A stretch of 64,000 nt of DNA from Phallusia mammillata (Eukaryota > Chordata > Ascidiacea > Phlebobranchia > Ascidiidae). The stretch lies in contig QLIY01000067.1 in NCBI GenBank assembly GCA_003260075.1, positions 1 through 64,000 on the forward strand, written 5' to 3'. The first letter of the stretch is position 1, and each line of letters opens with the position of its first letter. A program made the translations under genes and the position numbers. Shown here piece after piece: positions 49,421 to 61,900 of this stretch. The notes beneath the pieces are model-generated. The model had not been told where the DNA came from, did no database searches, and saw nothing but the letters and a program-made list of their open reading frames with translations.

Positions 49421-50239
49421 TAAATAAATTTAAAGAAAATCAGTCCCCCACGGCGCTTTAACTGTTCACCCAAATTTACCCATGGCGCTTTACCATCGCA
49501 TGTCCACTATTTTTACTTGCTAATTTTAACCCCAAAACTTGACCCTTGGGCTTCACCTACTGACCTAAAGTCATCATTTGCATGGAAAAAACGTACTGAC
49601 AATATGTCCAAACTCAGCTGGTGTTTATGGAATGGGTTGAAAGAGGACTGTGTTACGTAACAATAGAGGCCAGACAGGTTACGAAGCAGGTACGTTACGG
49701 AACAAAGCGCCCAGCTCGTCGAGAAGCGCTCAAAGTTGATTAGGTATGTTCCGCTTTGCCGCGCACTGTAAAAATATTTCTAAGAACCCATCAGTACACA
49801 CCTTTGCTCGCCAGGCTGTCTAAGATCACATAATGGTCATTTTTTTGGAAACGCTTTAATTTATCAGTACTTCGGGTAACGATACTTGGTTAAAAATTAA
49901 TTTTCAAGGCATACAAATCTGCTAGGTCGAGTCAAGGCAGCGACATAGATTTGTAGTTTTACTTAAAAACGAATCTTTGCATAAACAACTGTCTTGCCTA
50001 TATCTCTCTTACACTTTTTACAATTTCGCCCATTTTTTTGTCTGTATTTACTTCACATTTGCGCCCAAGAAGTAAAATCCCGTTGATTAAAAATTTAGTG
50101 GGTAAATTTGCATTTTTGAATGTTTGGAAGGAAAACATGGGGTTGCTTGTTTTTAAAACGAAACTACACGTAATTGGAAATCTGTTTTTGTTTGCTCATT
50201 ATGTCATCACAAAGCTGTTGGAATTATGAAAGTGTTTAA

Positions 50240-50398
50240 ATATTGCTTGGCCACTGTGAGCCAGTTTCATTTGTGCTGTATGCCCAGTTGTGGCATCGCA
50301 CAGACTGGGTGATGTATGGGGTTGTACCCTGTTGCTCACCACAAACTGGAGTGCCGTTTGATGGCTACACTAGCCAATGCGGCCGATCTCTCGTCACC
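50240..50398 (+). repeat. Structured SINE-like sequence preceding the hammerhead
   Basis: GC-richer than its surroundings, with self-complementary pieces (gagccagttt / caaactgg and related) around 50255-50352. It probably forms one element with the ribozyme that follows. Family not identified. Confidence 0.35.
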
Positions 50399-50450
50399 AG
50401 CTGCACTGATGAGACCTTATAGGTCGAAACAGTGTGCACTGTCTGCAGCT
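50399..50450 (+). ncRNA. Hammerhead ribozyme (type I, complete)
   Basis: All parts of the hammerhead consensus are present. Helix I: 50399-50405 (AGCTGCA) pairs with 50444-50450 (TGCAGCT), 7 bp. Core CTGATGA lies at 50406-50412. Helix II: 50413-50416 (GACC) pairs with 50422-50425 (GGTC) over loop TTATA. GAAA is at 50426-50429. Helix III: 50429-50433 (ACAGT) pairs with 50438-50442 (ACTGT) over loop GTGC. The cleavage triplet is GTC at 50441-50443, with cut predicted after C50443. Helix I is the open one, hence type I. Such ribozymes self-cleave RNA and are known from many animal retroelements and satellite repeats. No second tandem copy was seen in the window. Confidence 0.85.
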
Positions 50451-50549
50451 TATTGTTTAAATATTGTTCTACGAAATAATAATTTACTACACATTAAATC
50501 GGGAGAGAAAAAATGATCTTTTTGAGGGATGTCCTGCAAAAAAAAAACT

Positions 50550-50665
50550 TTTTTTCACAGGGTTTGAACCCGGGAACCTCCCGGGGACGAATCCCGATCA
50601 GGTTTTTTATGTATGTATATGGGTCAGGCGCGCTAGACCATTCGGCCAAGTTCCTGCCTTGTCCT
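50550..50665 (-). repeat. tRNA-derived SINE or tRNA pseudogene
   Basis: On the - strand: ttggccgaatggtctagcgcg (A-box-like, tRNA-Leu/Ser style), then a spacer and cccgggttcaaaccctg (B-box with T-stem). Too long and mismatched for a functional tRNA. A second copy of the head is at 17758-17802. Confidence 0.6.
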
Positions 50666-50936
50666 GCAAAAAATTGGCGGCGACTTTGTGCTGCTATATA
50701 GCGACCACTAATGGTTAGGTAATTTTTTTTTACAAAAGTGGCAAACAAACCTTTTTAGCCACCTCAATAGCTACTTAACTTGCCTAAAAATATACCTGAC
50801 TAAGAAAGAAGGTGAATGACTTGCTTACAAAAGTTTTTTACCATCACGACCAAAGCACTACACTGGAATACTATACACGGATCTGTTCATAAGTTTCATG
50901 ACGAACCTAATGGCTCAAATAGAGGTAACAAGCGAT

Positions 50937-50946
50937 CCCCCCCCCC
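50937..50946. other. 10-C run without clear duplicate
   Basis: Interrupts the repeat where related copies (54266, 59412) read gacatgct. The only short run for which I see no flanking duplicated block. Confidence 0.6.
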
Positions 50947-50959
50947 TATTGTTCAAACG

Positions 50960-50987
50960 TTTCGGCAAATGCTCATGCCATCATCAG
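50960..50987 (-). ncRNA. Hammerhead-like core, repeat copy 1
   Basis: CTGATGA, one extra base, hairpin GGCA/TGCC, GAAA, then ACGTTT. ACGT could form an intermolecular helix III, and flanking TCA/TGA gives 3 bp of helix I. Confidence 0.4.
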
Positions 50988-52049
50988 TGATATGGGACTA
51001 CATCAGACACACCCGTTTATAAACACATGTAGCCTCATTTCACTGATGTTGACATGAGCATTTGGCGAAACGTTTCAGTAATAAAAAAGCACGTCGTCTA
51101 ATTGGGCCGTTATAGTCGTTATTAAATGATCAAAGCTGAAAAAAGAACCCAACTGCTAAGGCTGAATAACATGATACTTAACGCGGCTGGTGTTAAAAAC
51201 TGTGTGACTATAAGGTCTTAATTGAAAACTCAACCGTTCTTGTTCTTGTTCATTTTGAAATTGTAATTCAAATAGAAAGTCGAAATCAAATGATTGATAA
51301 AAACAGTTCCGCTTTCGCGCCTTCTTATCGTTTCTCGTGTAAAGAGTTCCTTCACTTTGCATGTTGTGACTAGAACGTTTAAACCTAAATACAATGCCTG
51401 AAATGTTGTCTCTAATACAACTCAATATTAAAGCCATAAAATGGTATGAGCCGATCAAAATAAAAAATAACTGACCAAAATACTTTCTCTACTCTACTTC
51501 AAACTTGGTTAACTTTTATATTACCAACTTTAGACGTTGTTTTTTTCAATTTGGCACTGGGCACTGGACACTGTAATTTATTGGTCACTTCAAATTTAGA
51601 AACATCTTGCGCGCTGTAAAATTTCATCCAATATCGAACAAAAATGATCCGTTAGATGTCGCATGCGAGCAGTACTTGCAACGGGTCTTTGGCAAACGCA
51701 TTTCTGGAATGTAAACACGATATCGTCGGGCACAGAGTGCAGAGACAGGTGACGGACGGCACTTGTAGTCAGGAGGCAGCAAACGATCAAAGAACGCAAA
51801 TTTCACAACGACAAGTGCTAGTTGCTTGTGTAGTGACCCAGTTAACAATGTGATACAAATAATTGTAGGTGAGATTAAGGTAATATACAAGTAAGGTACA
51901 CTTTTGTGAGAAATACGTAGGTGGCAAAGATAAGGTTACCTAAAAGCGTTATGTATGTCTTATGCCAAGTATTTTAAAGTACTAACAAGGTATTGTTGAA
52001 AATGAGACCTAAAATGAAATTTAAACAAATTTTCGGTTAAATGCAGAAA

Positions 52050-52700
52050 TGTATGTAACTCAACGCGGTATTAATCAAAATCAAGATAGATAAGAGTAAG
52101 GTTGATTGCGTCGTTACAAGTTTCGCGTCCTGTTGCAGCTGTGCACTGATCGCGTTATCGTAATACCCTGTTACAACTTGCAGTACAAGACTTATGTAAT
52201 ATGAACATATGTAAGACATGTAAAAAGCAAGTGCACTACATTTGCAACTTAACTTTTGATTCAACTGAGAAACTGCACTGAGTTCAATGTATTAGCTGAA
52301 TTGTAGGAAACTAAGATACGTTTGCAATTAAGGGCTTCGTTTGTATGTACAAGAACTGCACTTAGTTGAGCATTTAAGTTGACATTTACAAAGACATTGT
52401 AAATGTCATATAACTCGGTATTGATAACTAGTGTTTCGATTAGTGCTCGTATTGGCAAAGAGCACCTTTTGTACTCCACTAAGCGTAACTTTCGACTCAA
52501 TTGAGCGACACTAAAGTCAAAACATAAACTCAAATTGTAGCGATACCCAAGTTATTAGAACTATAGTTTTGTCATGTTGGGTATGGACTCAACTACACGT
52601 AAGAACAGCACTTTAATTCAGCAGTTAAGTTAACTTTCCTCAAGTTTTAACTCACTTGAGGGCTAACACTTATCCTTAAGTGTATAAGTCTACGTCGTAC
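52050..52700. repeat. Degenerate repeat region with aagttga/tcaactt motifs
   Basis: Many variants of ttaagttga, cttagttgag, actcaattgag and complements occur within 650 bp. A similar stretch lies at 62440-62640. No fixed period. Confidence 0.35.
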
Positions 52701-54226
52701 TAAAGTAGTGGCATTTCACTGGATCAGATAAATTTGTGGTAAATCAGTTTCAATAAGTTGCAAAGGGAGTTTGAGCTGCAATTCTCTAACTAGTAACTTC
52801 GACTTGTTTGTGTAGTTCTTTGTACAGACATAACATGTCGGCATGGGTTTAAACAAGTGTGAACCAATCTTTTGTGTGATTCTGACTTTATGGATTACAA
52901 CTGGGTCTACCCTGGTTGTAAATTCAGAGGGTAAGTGGTTAAATTTACTTGATGTAATCCTCTTATTTTTATTAAATTTTAACATAGATAATAAGGCCTC
53001 GTCCAAAATGGAATTTTTATACCGATTGCATTGCTTTCAGTTGTTAAGTTTTCAAAGTTCATTGACGCATACTGTTTATTGTCCTTTATGTCTAGGTAAT
53101 GGTGAATACATACGTCAAAAGAATACATGAAATAACAAAACATACTTTACCAACAGTCCACTATTATACTATACACTGTACGATACGCAAAGTATAGTCG
53201 GCTGAATGCCTTTTGTCTGTGGCTTTTGCTTGGTACTATTTAGACACAATTAGGCTATGCTTATGACTACACGTGTCAACGTTAGATAACATTGTCCTAT
53301 ACATACTTTTCATTATTTTTTAGCCCCTCATTGCTGTAGATATGCTTCACACAACGAAAGATGTCAAGACACTTGTATACAGGTGAGATAGGCAGCTAGC
53401 ACCAAAAATCTGTCCCTGCGGTGAAGCCCATATGCTATCGTGTTAAGATTTTGATGCGATAAATGCGGTTGCAAACGGGAAACAGCGTGAGTCATGTTTT
53501 CAGTAAGGACGATGGAATTTAGAAGCAGTTTATAAACTTGTTGAGTTTTTTAAACTATCAATGGCTGTTTTACACACGTAAGGGAAATGTTTATTCATTT
53601 TGATTGATTGAGTTTACTTTAATCGTAAATTAAGACTACAATTTTAGTTGGTATCAGGAGCACTGTCGTGGACTGTCTTCAAAAACCTTTAAAAAATCAT
53701 TTGAAATTTAACCGGATGGGCCTTGTGAATTCGGCACGTTAATAATGAACAGATGTGCGTTTGATGTCTTCAATTTTAAACTGATGTAGGACCAAAAAGC
53801 ATGTCCGGTTTCGAACCACATTTCCTTCCTAAAACAAGTGTCCACAAAGTCACGACGGTTTGTTAAACCTCAATTGGTAACAACATGCGTTTCTCGTGCA
53901 CTACGAATCGTACCACAGATGCCAAAAACAGTCCAAGCACTTAAAACACTGCCCGTCTGCACGACTGTCTGCGACCCTCAACAACATAAGATAGCAAACC
54001 ATCGACCCAATATTAGCCACAACGTGAAACAGGCGTATGCACTTGTGTAGCATGGCGCTCTTAGACAAGCTACAGGGGCAACTGAAGCCGAATTCCTTTG
54101 CTACTATCTTGTCATTGCCATGCTGCATGCATGTCAGTGGTGATAATGTTGACATTTGGAAATGGGTTTGCCTGACCGCAAGGACAGTGATGTAATGTAT
54201 ATTGAGTTTATGTAATAAATAAATCA

Positions 54227-54254
54227 CTGATGATGGCATGAGCATTTGCCGAAA
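54227..54254 (+). ncRNA. Hammerhead-like core, repeat copy 2
   Basis: Same core as copy 1 (CTGATGA, GGCA/TGCC hairpin, GAAA, ACGT). Preceded by an aataaataaatca tail-like sequence. The repeat continues to about 54345 with gaacagatccgtatata, shared with 59345 and 50878. Confidence 0.4.
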
Positions 54255-55752
54255 CGTTTGAACAATAAAGCATGTCGCTTTTTACGTCTATTTGGGCCGT
54301 TATTTTCACCATTAAACTTATGAACAGATCCGTATATAGTGTTCCAAATTACGCAAGTTTGTAGATTAAAGTTATACCTGGACAAAAACAATCTTGAAAT
54401 CATTTTTTTTACTTTGATCAAAACCTTTAAAGATGGCACGGTCTTTAAAATACGGTAATTGTAGATTATAGTCAAACAAAAATGAACGATATTATTACAC
54501 TTATTTTGACAACTTTGTATGCGCAGATATTCAAGACACAAGACCCAGTATTTCGTCAAGAACTAGAAATTCGTTTTCCCGTTTCATGTCCAAGGAGCGA
54601 AAGACAATTGGTAAGAAAATAATTTACATTTACAATTTTCGTTACTTAAGTCTATACCAAATTGAAACCTTGGCCTAATCTTTATTAGTTAACAAGACAA
54701 AAAGTGCACTGGAGACAAAAAATGTATATTTTATGCTAAAAATATTGTCATATAGCTCAGAATGGCCGAATTTAAATCGTGTGTCAAGGCGCCTATCTTC
54801 AATATATAACACTGCCCGTGGATTTAAATCTATTTATCAAAGCATCTCCGGTTTCAAGATTATACAATAGCTTTCTGAATCATACTTTGAGGCTAATTTT
54901 AGAGACCACGCACCCGAGTAAAAGCCATGTTTTTAGCAAATAGACATGTTACACACTGTTTATGACGTAATTTTGTTCTCATTTATGACGTTGCAATACT
55001 AATTCATTGTAATGCAATTATAATTACAACACAAAGTAATGGTTTTCGCTAAAGCGGCCATGTTTTAACGTGCATAAGTGTAGTAGGGTGATATAGTACT
55101 GCGAAAAACTGCTGAATATTAGGTTTATTTAGAGCAGGCTCGAATAAAAGATAATTATATCCAAAAGGTTTTTCACATTTGTCATAAAATGTGGTCTAAC
55201 ACTATAAAAAATAAAATAATTAATGGTAAATGTACCATGCCTTTAATATTCAAAGAGAAATAAAACTTTATGGAAAACGTGCGTTACACTTTGAACTCTA
55301 ACATGCAAGTTAGTAAGGTTTAAAAACTGCGTGGTAAGAATGACACAAAACTTTGTAAGGGCAAGTCCTAGCTATGGACAGTCTTATGAATGGACGTATT
55401 GTCCAATCAGCTGCCTAACGACTACAACATATTCTCACATTAACCGCCCACGCTGATGAAACTCGGAATGACGTGGTATTTGCGCAGTCGCTATTCCTGT
55501 CCTCGAGTGCTCAGTTTATTGCACTTAGGAGTCACGCATGAATGAACATGTCGTGAAGACCAGTTTGTCATCGTTAAGCGATGGAAAACGTTTACATATG
55601 TTTTGGTTTGGGAGAAATGTTGACACCCCAAATTTTCATTTTCCATGATGATTTTTACCAAATTTCTCCTAATAAAGACGTCGATTCTTTACAGATAGAT
55701 AATACATTTACACGTAGTATTCTATACCCATATACCCTGTCCCCAATTTTCG

Positions 55753-56007
55753 TAAAAAACGCGATACATTTATAACTATTCGTTTTTAAGTATATATATA
55801 CAATCCATAAAGGGCAGATGCCTTTATTTTATGCATTCTCTTCCAATTTTTCAGCGATTTTTGGTGCATATACATACAACCCCCCCCCCTAAAAAACGCG
55901 ATACATTTATAACTATTCGTTTTTAAGTATATATATATACAATCCATAAAGGGCAGATGCCTTTATTTTATGCATTTTTCAGCGATTTTTGGTGCATATA
56001 CATACAC
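55753..56007. repeat. Duplicated block around a 10-C run
   Basis: 55753-55879 recurs from 55890 to about 56007, with a small deletion in the second copy. C's at 55880-55889. Confidence 0.85.
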
Positions 56008-57162
56008 AATGGCCATTTTTCTGACATTTATTTGTAACGTTGGTGGTCTTGGGGATAAAAAAGTATGTTAGATACAGTACGTGGTACAATGCCACCTTTA
56101 TCTAAATTTATGACCTTCATATTTTCAAAAAATCAGAACGCGAAGCCCATATTTGAATTACACACAAAAAGTGTTTGTGTTATCAACAGCAAACAAGCCC
56201 CACAAATCCAGGGAATAAAAGGCCCCATTAATAGCCCCAAAGGTCCCAATCAATCGACAATTTGCACAAAGACCCCCCTGTCACGAGGGTATATATTATT
56301 GGCTGTAACTGTTGCCCAGTAAAGGAGCAATACGTGATGACACAATAAAGAAGCGACAGAAAACGTTCTTTGATCGGCGCCGAGCTGTCACGCCTGATTT
56401 GCAGTGAAAGCACGTGGTTGCTTACGTCATAGCGTCCGGAATGGGACCTACTCCTGCTAAGTTGGGGCCGACATTTTTTGTCTACCCCTAAAAGTGTCCA
56501 TTAATGCGCTAAAACCCTTTTATTAGACGCACTTTATTGGTTTTGCTAATCACTTTGGCAAGGAAGGTCTATTGACTGAAAATTTTCTCCTATCCCATAA
56601 AATATATTGGTTATCTTTTAGGCCGATTTAGTGTAGGGTAATTTGTTTTAGAGTTAACTTTGTATTCAAAATTTCATTATGCTAACTTTTTGGGCAAGAG
56701 GTTTTTGTTGTGGCAAAACATAAAATCATACAGTTTAAAGAACGCAGTATACTTCTTTGGGTGCTTAATTCCGTGGTTAAAACACAATCATTTAATTGTG
56801 GGTTCTCATATGTTTAGCATACTTTCCAGTTGCTTATTAAAATAGAATATACTTCGAATGTATGAAGTTATCTGATACTGAATAACATTTTCAAAAAACT
56901 ACGTAAACATGTGCAAATTCAGTGAATAAAATGGAATCTAATTTTTGTTGAAAGCAATTGCATGGCTGTGTGATGTCTTTGACCAGCAAGGACAGTCACA
57001 ACAGAACAAACAAACATAAGAAAATACAACCAACATGGCTTATAAAGTTTGTCCAGTTTAGGCGAAACGCTTTCAAGTTTTAACTTAATTTTACCTGCTG
57101 AAACATTTATAATGTATTAAAATTTGGCTGTATTTTTGTAAAACTAACTCCGTATTTCCAAC

Positions 57163-57397
57163 CTATAAATTCGTCACACAATCCCAGTTCTCCAACGGCC
57201 ACGTGGGGTCCGAACTTGTTGTCTCTGTGACAGGATAGGGCCATTGATGACGGACAATGGAAACGTTCCACAGTTTGCAACAAGCCTTCTAGAATAGCGA
57301 GTTTGTTTAAGTCCATTGTGACGTCACAGTGATGTTCCGTTCGACGCCAAGAGTTATTTGAGTTGGAAAGTAAGCTTGTTAGGCAGTGTACGAAGCA
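57163..57397 (-). CDS. Candidate internal exon of an unidentified gene
   Basis: The frame reads CFVHCLTSLLSNSNNSW through MDLNKLAILEGLLQTVERF to LGLCDEFIG with no stop. It is bounded by a good acceptor (tctacag) and a possible donor (atag|gttgga). Composition looks protein-like and helical. No neighbouring exons were found between here and BCL11, and the family is not recognised. TGACGTCA octamers lie at 57319 and 57611. Confidence 0.35.
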
Positions 57398-57807
57398 CTG
57401 TAGACCCATTGAATGGCCGGATTAGGGTTTTTAACTGTTTTGTTATCTTGTTGCGGTAACTTGAGGTCCAATATGTTGCGCTTACGTTCGAGTCGACACT
57501 AAACGAAGACATATTCGCCAAATTCAGCTTTTAAAAATTGATTGACTGGATTTTTTTCACATTTGCGAATTTTTAAATGACGAGAGTTGCACATTTTTCC
57601 GTTATGGTTGTGACGTCACAAAGAGTGTAGTGATGTCATATGAAGTCCACAAAGGAACATCTTTCATTTACAAAAGTGTCAATGCAGCAAAAAGTATTGT
57701 GTCCTACGTAAAGCGACAATGATGTCACCTGATAAAACTGTAGAATCATTTGATTATTGTCCATTAGTCGCCATTTAAATTTATTTATCTACGTCATCAG
57801 AACACGA

Positions 57808-57939
57808 ATATACGCGTCATGTTTATATTTGTCGAGTCATGTCGCCAAACTGTGTGAAAATTATACGTCCCCCCCCCCATATACGCGTCATGTTTATATT
57901 TGTCGAGTCATGTCGCCAAACTGTGTAAAAATTATACGT
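57808..57939. repeat. Duplicated block around a 10-C run
   Basis: 57808-57868 recurs at 57879-57939 with one change. C's at 57869-57878. Confidence 0.87.
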
Positions 57940-58150
57940 TGTAGGCCTGTAGGGGTTAGACAACACATTTAGTTAGATTGTTTTCTCCCAAACTGTGGAT
58001 TAAAAGTATTTTGGGCAAATGATGCCTTTCATATCGGCGACTTAACTTCGTTGGAATGTTGGCTGGCGAATTTTAATCGCATTTTACCACATTTCTGTTT
58101 ATTTTATTGAGACTAACTGCAACAATCTTTAAATATGCTATGTAAACCCC

Positions 58151-58326
58151 CGTAAAAAACAGATTCGGTTAATCCGCACCTTCGACTAATTCGGACAAAA
58201 CGTGAGATGCAAATTATTTGTAATGTGGTAAGGCTTGAACTAATCGACATCGGTTAGTTTGGATCATCGCCTAATCCGAACAATTTGTTGGTCCAAACTG
58301 GTCCGGATTAACCGAGGTTTTTTGTA
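58151..58326. mobile_element. Pogo/Tigger-like MITE
   Basis: The left end gattcggttaatccg and the right end cggattaaccgaggtttt are inverted. The internal sequence resembles 14228-14374 in reverse. Confidence 0.5.
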
Positions 58327-59426
58327 TAACGGTTATATTGGTGTAAAATATTCCAAGTAAACCACATTTACTATCTACTTAATAAGGCAATAAATGCGAT
58401 ATGAAGCACCGCTAATTTCTTATTTTTACCGGACACGGCACACATAAAGGTATACTCGTAATTCAACGCTCACAAAAATCACTGATTGTAACATTCCTAG
58501 CAGTTCAGTATATAAATGTCCATATTTACATACTTGCGTATTTCAATGACAAGAATTTTCTTTTTGTAGAAAAACCTCTGGACGTGTTTAGACCAAACGA
58601 ACGGTGAGTGTTTGTGTTTTCATATTGTTGGTAAAATTGCTCCAAGAAAGTTAACATCGAGTATAGAAATTGAAATTGAAAGATTTTAGTTTCAAACCTT
58701 TTTTTGCCTATACTTAATTGCAGAAGGAAGAAAACAAAAACAAAAAAAACATTTGGCATTTCTTTTCCCAAAACACACATGACCTTTTCGCATAACTTGC
58801 ATTTATTGAACAAACTTCATTTGATTGGCATATTTGTTCTTAATGTTTTGCAAACAAATGCTTAAATGTGGTTAAAGTCAGGTTGTGGTGCAAAGAAAGC
58901 CAATTTGTACGTGGGAATGCTACGTTATTGAGGTATGTTTTTGTAAACATTGTTTTAACAACACAAATATGTTTTTCTGTTGAATTTAAACGAATCTTGT
59001 GACGGTATTTATGACGCTTTATATAGCCTACGTTTTACAATTATGGCGCTTTTCAAAACGCGGTTATAAACTGAGGCGATTTTTTAATGACTTTAACGTT
59101 TGGAGTGAGCTTTAATAGAAGCTATTCTCTTGGACACGAGTTCTTTAAGTTAAATTTGCAATTTCTTTTCACACTATTTATCGTGCATATTTTTGGTAGT
59201 ATTTTGCCGTAGTTGAAAGCACACAACTAGCTCAATAAACCCGATTTTAGCATTCAAAATTAATAATCTAAAATGCTCCTGGTCGCAATATTTGCATTCT
59301 ATCCTAAACTATATGTTTTTATATTTAATACAGACTTTGAAATGCTATATACGGATCTGTTCATAACATTAAAGCCGAAAATAACGGCCAAAATAGACGT
59401 AAAAAGCGACATGCTATATGCAAACG

Positions 59427-59454
59427 TTTCGGCAAATGCTCATGCCATCATCAG
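59427..59454 (-). ncRNA. Hammerhead-like core, repeat copy 3
   Basis: Identical core to copies 1 and 2. The repeat extends left to about 59345 (gatctgttcataa on the + strand). Confidence 0.4.
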
Positions 59455-59995
59455 TGATATGAGATGGTCACGCCATTGATACAGACTACTACGGCAAAAA
59501 CGTTTTTCATTTAACAGTTCTGGTAAATCAGTAACTAGCAAGTTATTACCGGTCTTTATATAATGCGACTTTAATTAGTGGTTGTAATGGCCTCAATCGG
59601 TCGTATCAAAGAAACATTTTGTTTCTGAGATAAAAACACGCTTTTGTGTCATGTTATTAATCTCCAAAATCAGTAACGTTACGATTGGGACGATTTGATT
59701 GGTTTATATTTTGCCGTTTGACCCGTCGTCTAATTTACTTTTATTTGTAGAAACAAATTGGTTTATGCGTGTTGGGAGGTTGTAAAAAAACACATAATGT
59801 TTTGGATTTTCGTACAACTAACATGGCATAAATATTTTTATAGAGTATTTCTTCGTTTAAATTTATACATACACTTCGTTAGTCGTGAGTTCAAACAACT
59901 AATTTAAAAATAAACAAAATCTTACTTAAAACCGTGTATCGGTGATTCTGAGTTTTACAAAGTTGCTTAGTTATTAACATTGAATACTAACATTG

Positions 59996-60260
59996 GAAAC
60001 GTGAGCTGCGTATGTTCTCCGTCACAGTCAGGAAGTCCAAGTCATTAATTCTTACTTCACCGGACCCTCAGTATTGACTTGTACGAGACATCTGTCAAAA
60101 TATACTTAACCACTTGACTTACCCCCCCCCCCCGAAACGTGAGCTGCGTATGTTCTCCGTCACAGTCAGGAAGTCCAAGTCGTTATTTCTTACCTCACCG
60201 GACCCTCAGTATTGACTTGTACAAGACATCTGTCAAAATATACCTAACCACTTGACTTAC
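59996..60260. repeat. Duplicated block around a 12-C run
   Basis: 59996-60121 recurs from 60134 to about 60260 with few changes. C's at 60122-60133. Confidence 0.87.
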
Positions 60261-61720
60261 TAAGTCATTAGCCCAGTTGGACAGGTCGCTAACGGTGGTT
60301 AACCAGACCAGGCAAAAAGTCTTGATGTGTTTTTTTTATTCTGAATTAAACGAACCAATACAAAATATTCCATTCAGTTTAATACTACAATCTTTTCATA
60401 ATTTTTTTGCTTAATATTAATACTCTTATAAATTAAAACACAAGTTATTGCATTATGAGGGTTTAACATAATGATCAGATAGTTTGTTTAAAAAACTGTC
60501 ATACAAATTTGCTCCCCTCGCTATAAAATTGACGGTCTTTTTCATCGGAATTTCGCCAGAAACTTGTTACCCCCGAAAAATGAAGTTAAGCCCTAATGAC
60601 ATACTGTTGCCCCTTTGGTATCTGCAAAACTCGCAATTTGGAACAATACCCCCTAACCTACAAGCCATGGAGACAATTATGGGGTTTTACTTGATTATAG
60701 TCCTCACGTATTATGAACACCCACAATTTATGGCCAGTGCTATTGTATTAGCCTTGGCTATCTCCTAAATTATTTAACCGAATAGCACCTGATGTCATAG
60801 CGCAAAATCAGTGAGGCGTATCGCCGCCAAAACAATAACCTCAATTTTTAGGTACGTGTTGATAATGCGCATTTAACTGGCTTCAACGATTCTACGCCTG
60901 TTTGGCAATATGACGTGCGAATGATAAAGTCGCGTCAATTACTTGAAAACTGCTCTTAATACTGGCATTAATTTGCCGTCCGCGGGCAAGTAGAGATGAA
61001 TGCAGGATCTCAGAGCCATGTCTGCCCGTAATTTGTTTGTTGTTTCGACACACCCCGTACGGCCCCTTCGCCCTAATGTAACTATACGCATCCATTGGGG
61101 CCTGAAGTTTGGGGTTTCCTTGGCCCCAGTTCGTCGCTCCTGGGGCATGAAGAGACCCCAGCGGTCCAAAACATCGCGATTGACGATTTGTAACTGTGTG
61201 CTGTCGTCACGCCGATAATTCTTCATCTTATGTCACGCGCACGCTTATGGTTGTTTTTCTTAGTTTTGCAAATTTGCAAGAGAAATGTATACCCTAGTGC
61301 GCAGGCTAAAGCTTTTTCTTAACTTTATATATTTGATAAATGTGCACGTTTTTGCTTTGTGTTTGATGGTGTTGTTTGTTTAAACAGGTTTTTACACTTT
61401 TCACTCACATAATTTTAAATATATTCCCATGTTATGTGCATTATGTTTGGGCAATTACTGCTCGACCAAATACCCAAGCGTATACATATTTATAACTTAA
61501 AGCCGGCAACTGAAGAATAACAGCAACGTAGGTTTTATAAAAGGCATACACCATTGTTGCCAAACTTAATTACAAGAATTCACATGTCATTCTGACTGAA
61601 AAATAGACTCTGTCTACATAAGGCTCCGTTTTTAGACTCAATTTCTCCGTTTTTGTCTGCATAAGGTTACATACACATTTTATTGGGAAATTTGATAATA
61701 TGGGCCTAGCCGTTTAAAAA

Positions 61721-61900
61721 ATTACGCTTGTAGTACAGCTAAATGACATAAAAGTTAAGTTGCACCAATTGTTTTTGATTTTGCGACCATTTTCTCAACC
61801 ACGCGCCCCCCCCCCCATTACGCTTGTAGTACAGCTAAATGACATAAAAGTTAAGTTGCACCAACTGTTTTTGATTTTGCGACGATTTTCTCAACCGCGT
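61721..61900. repeat. Duplicated block around an 11-C run
   Basis: 61721-61805 recurs from 61817 with few changes. C's at 61806-61816. Confidence 0.87.

Larger units (their letters stand above)
50880..51125. mobile_element. Foldback pair of hammerhead-like repeats
   Basis: The left copy (- strand, core 50960-50987) and right copy (+ strand, core 51043-51073) of the same repeat face each other, giving inverted arms with about 55 bp between the cores. The left copy contains a 10-C run at 50937-50946. The right core has CTGATGT in place of CTGATGA and is probably inactive. Confidence 0.6.
49421..57162. other. Sequence upstream of BCL11 without a recognised gene
   Basis: Contains the hammerhead element (about 50240-50450), a tRNA-like SINE (50550-50665), an inverted pair of hammerhead-like repeats (about 50880-51125), a third copy (54227), degenerate aagttga-type repeats (52050-52700) and C-run joins at 50937 and 55880. 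Short open frames near 51600-51890 and 53838-54050 show no recognisable domain. Confidence 0.5.

Noticed and set aside
50550-50665. Functional tRNA gene
   Set aside because: A- and B-box-like parts are present, but spacing and stems do not give a full cloverleaf. Better called a tRNA-derived SINE.
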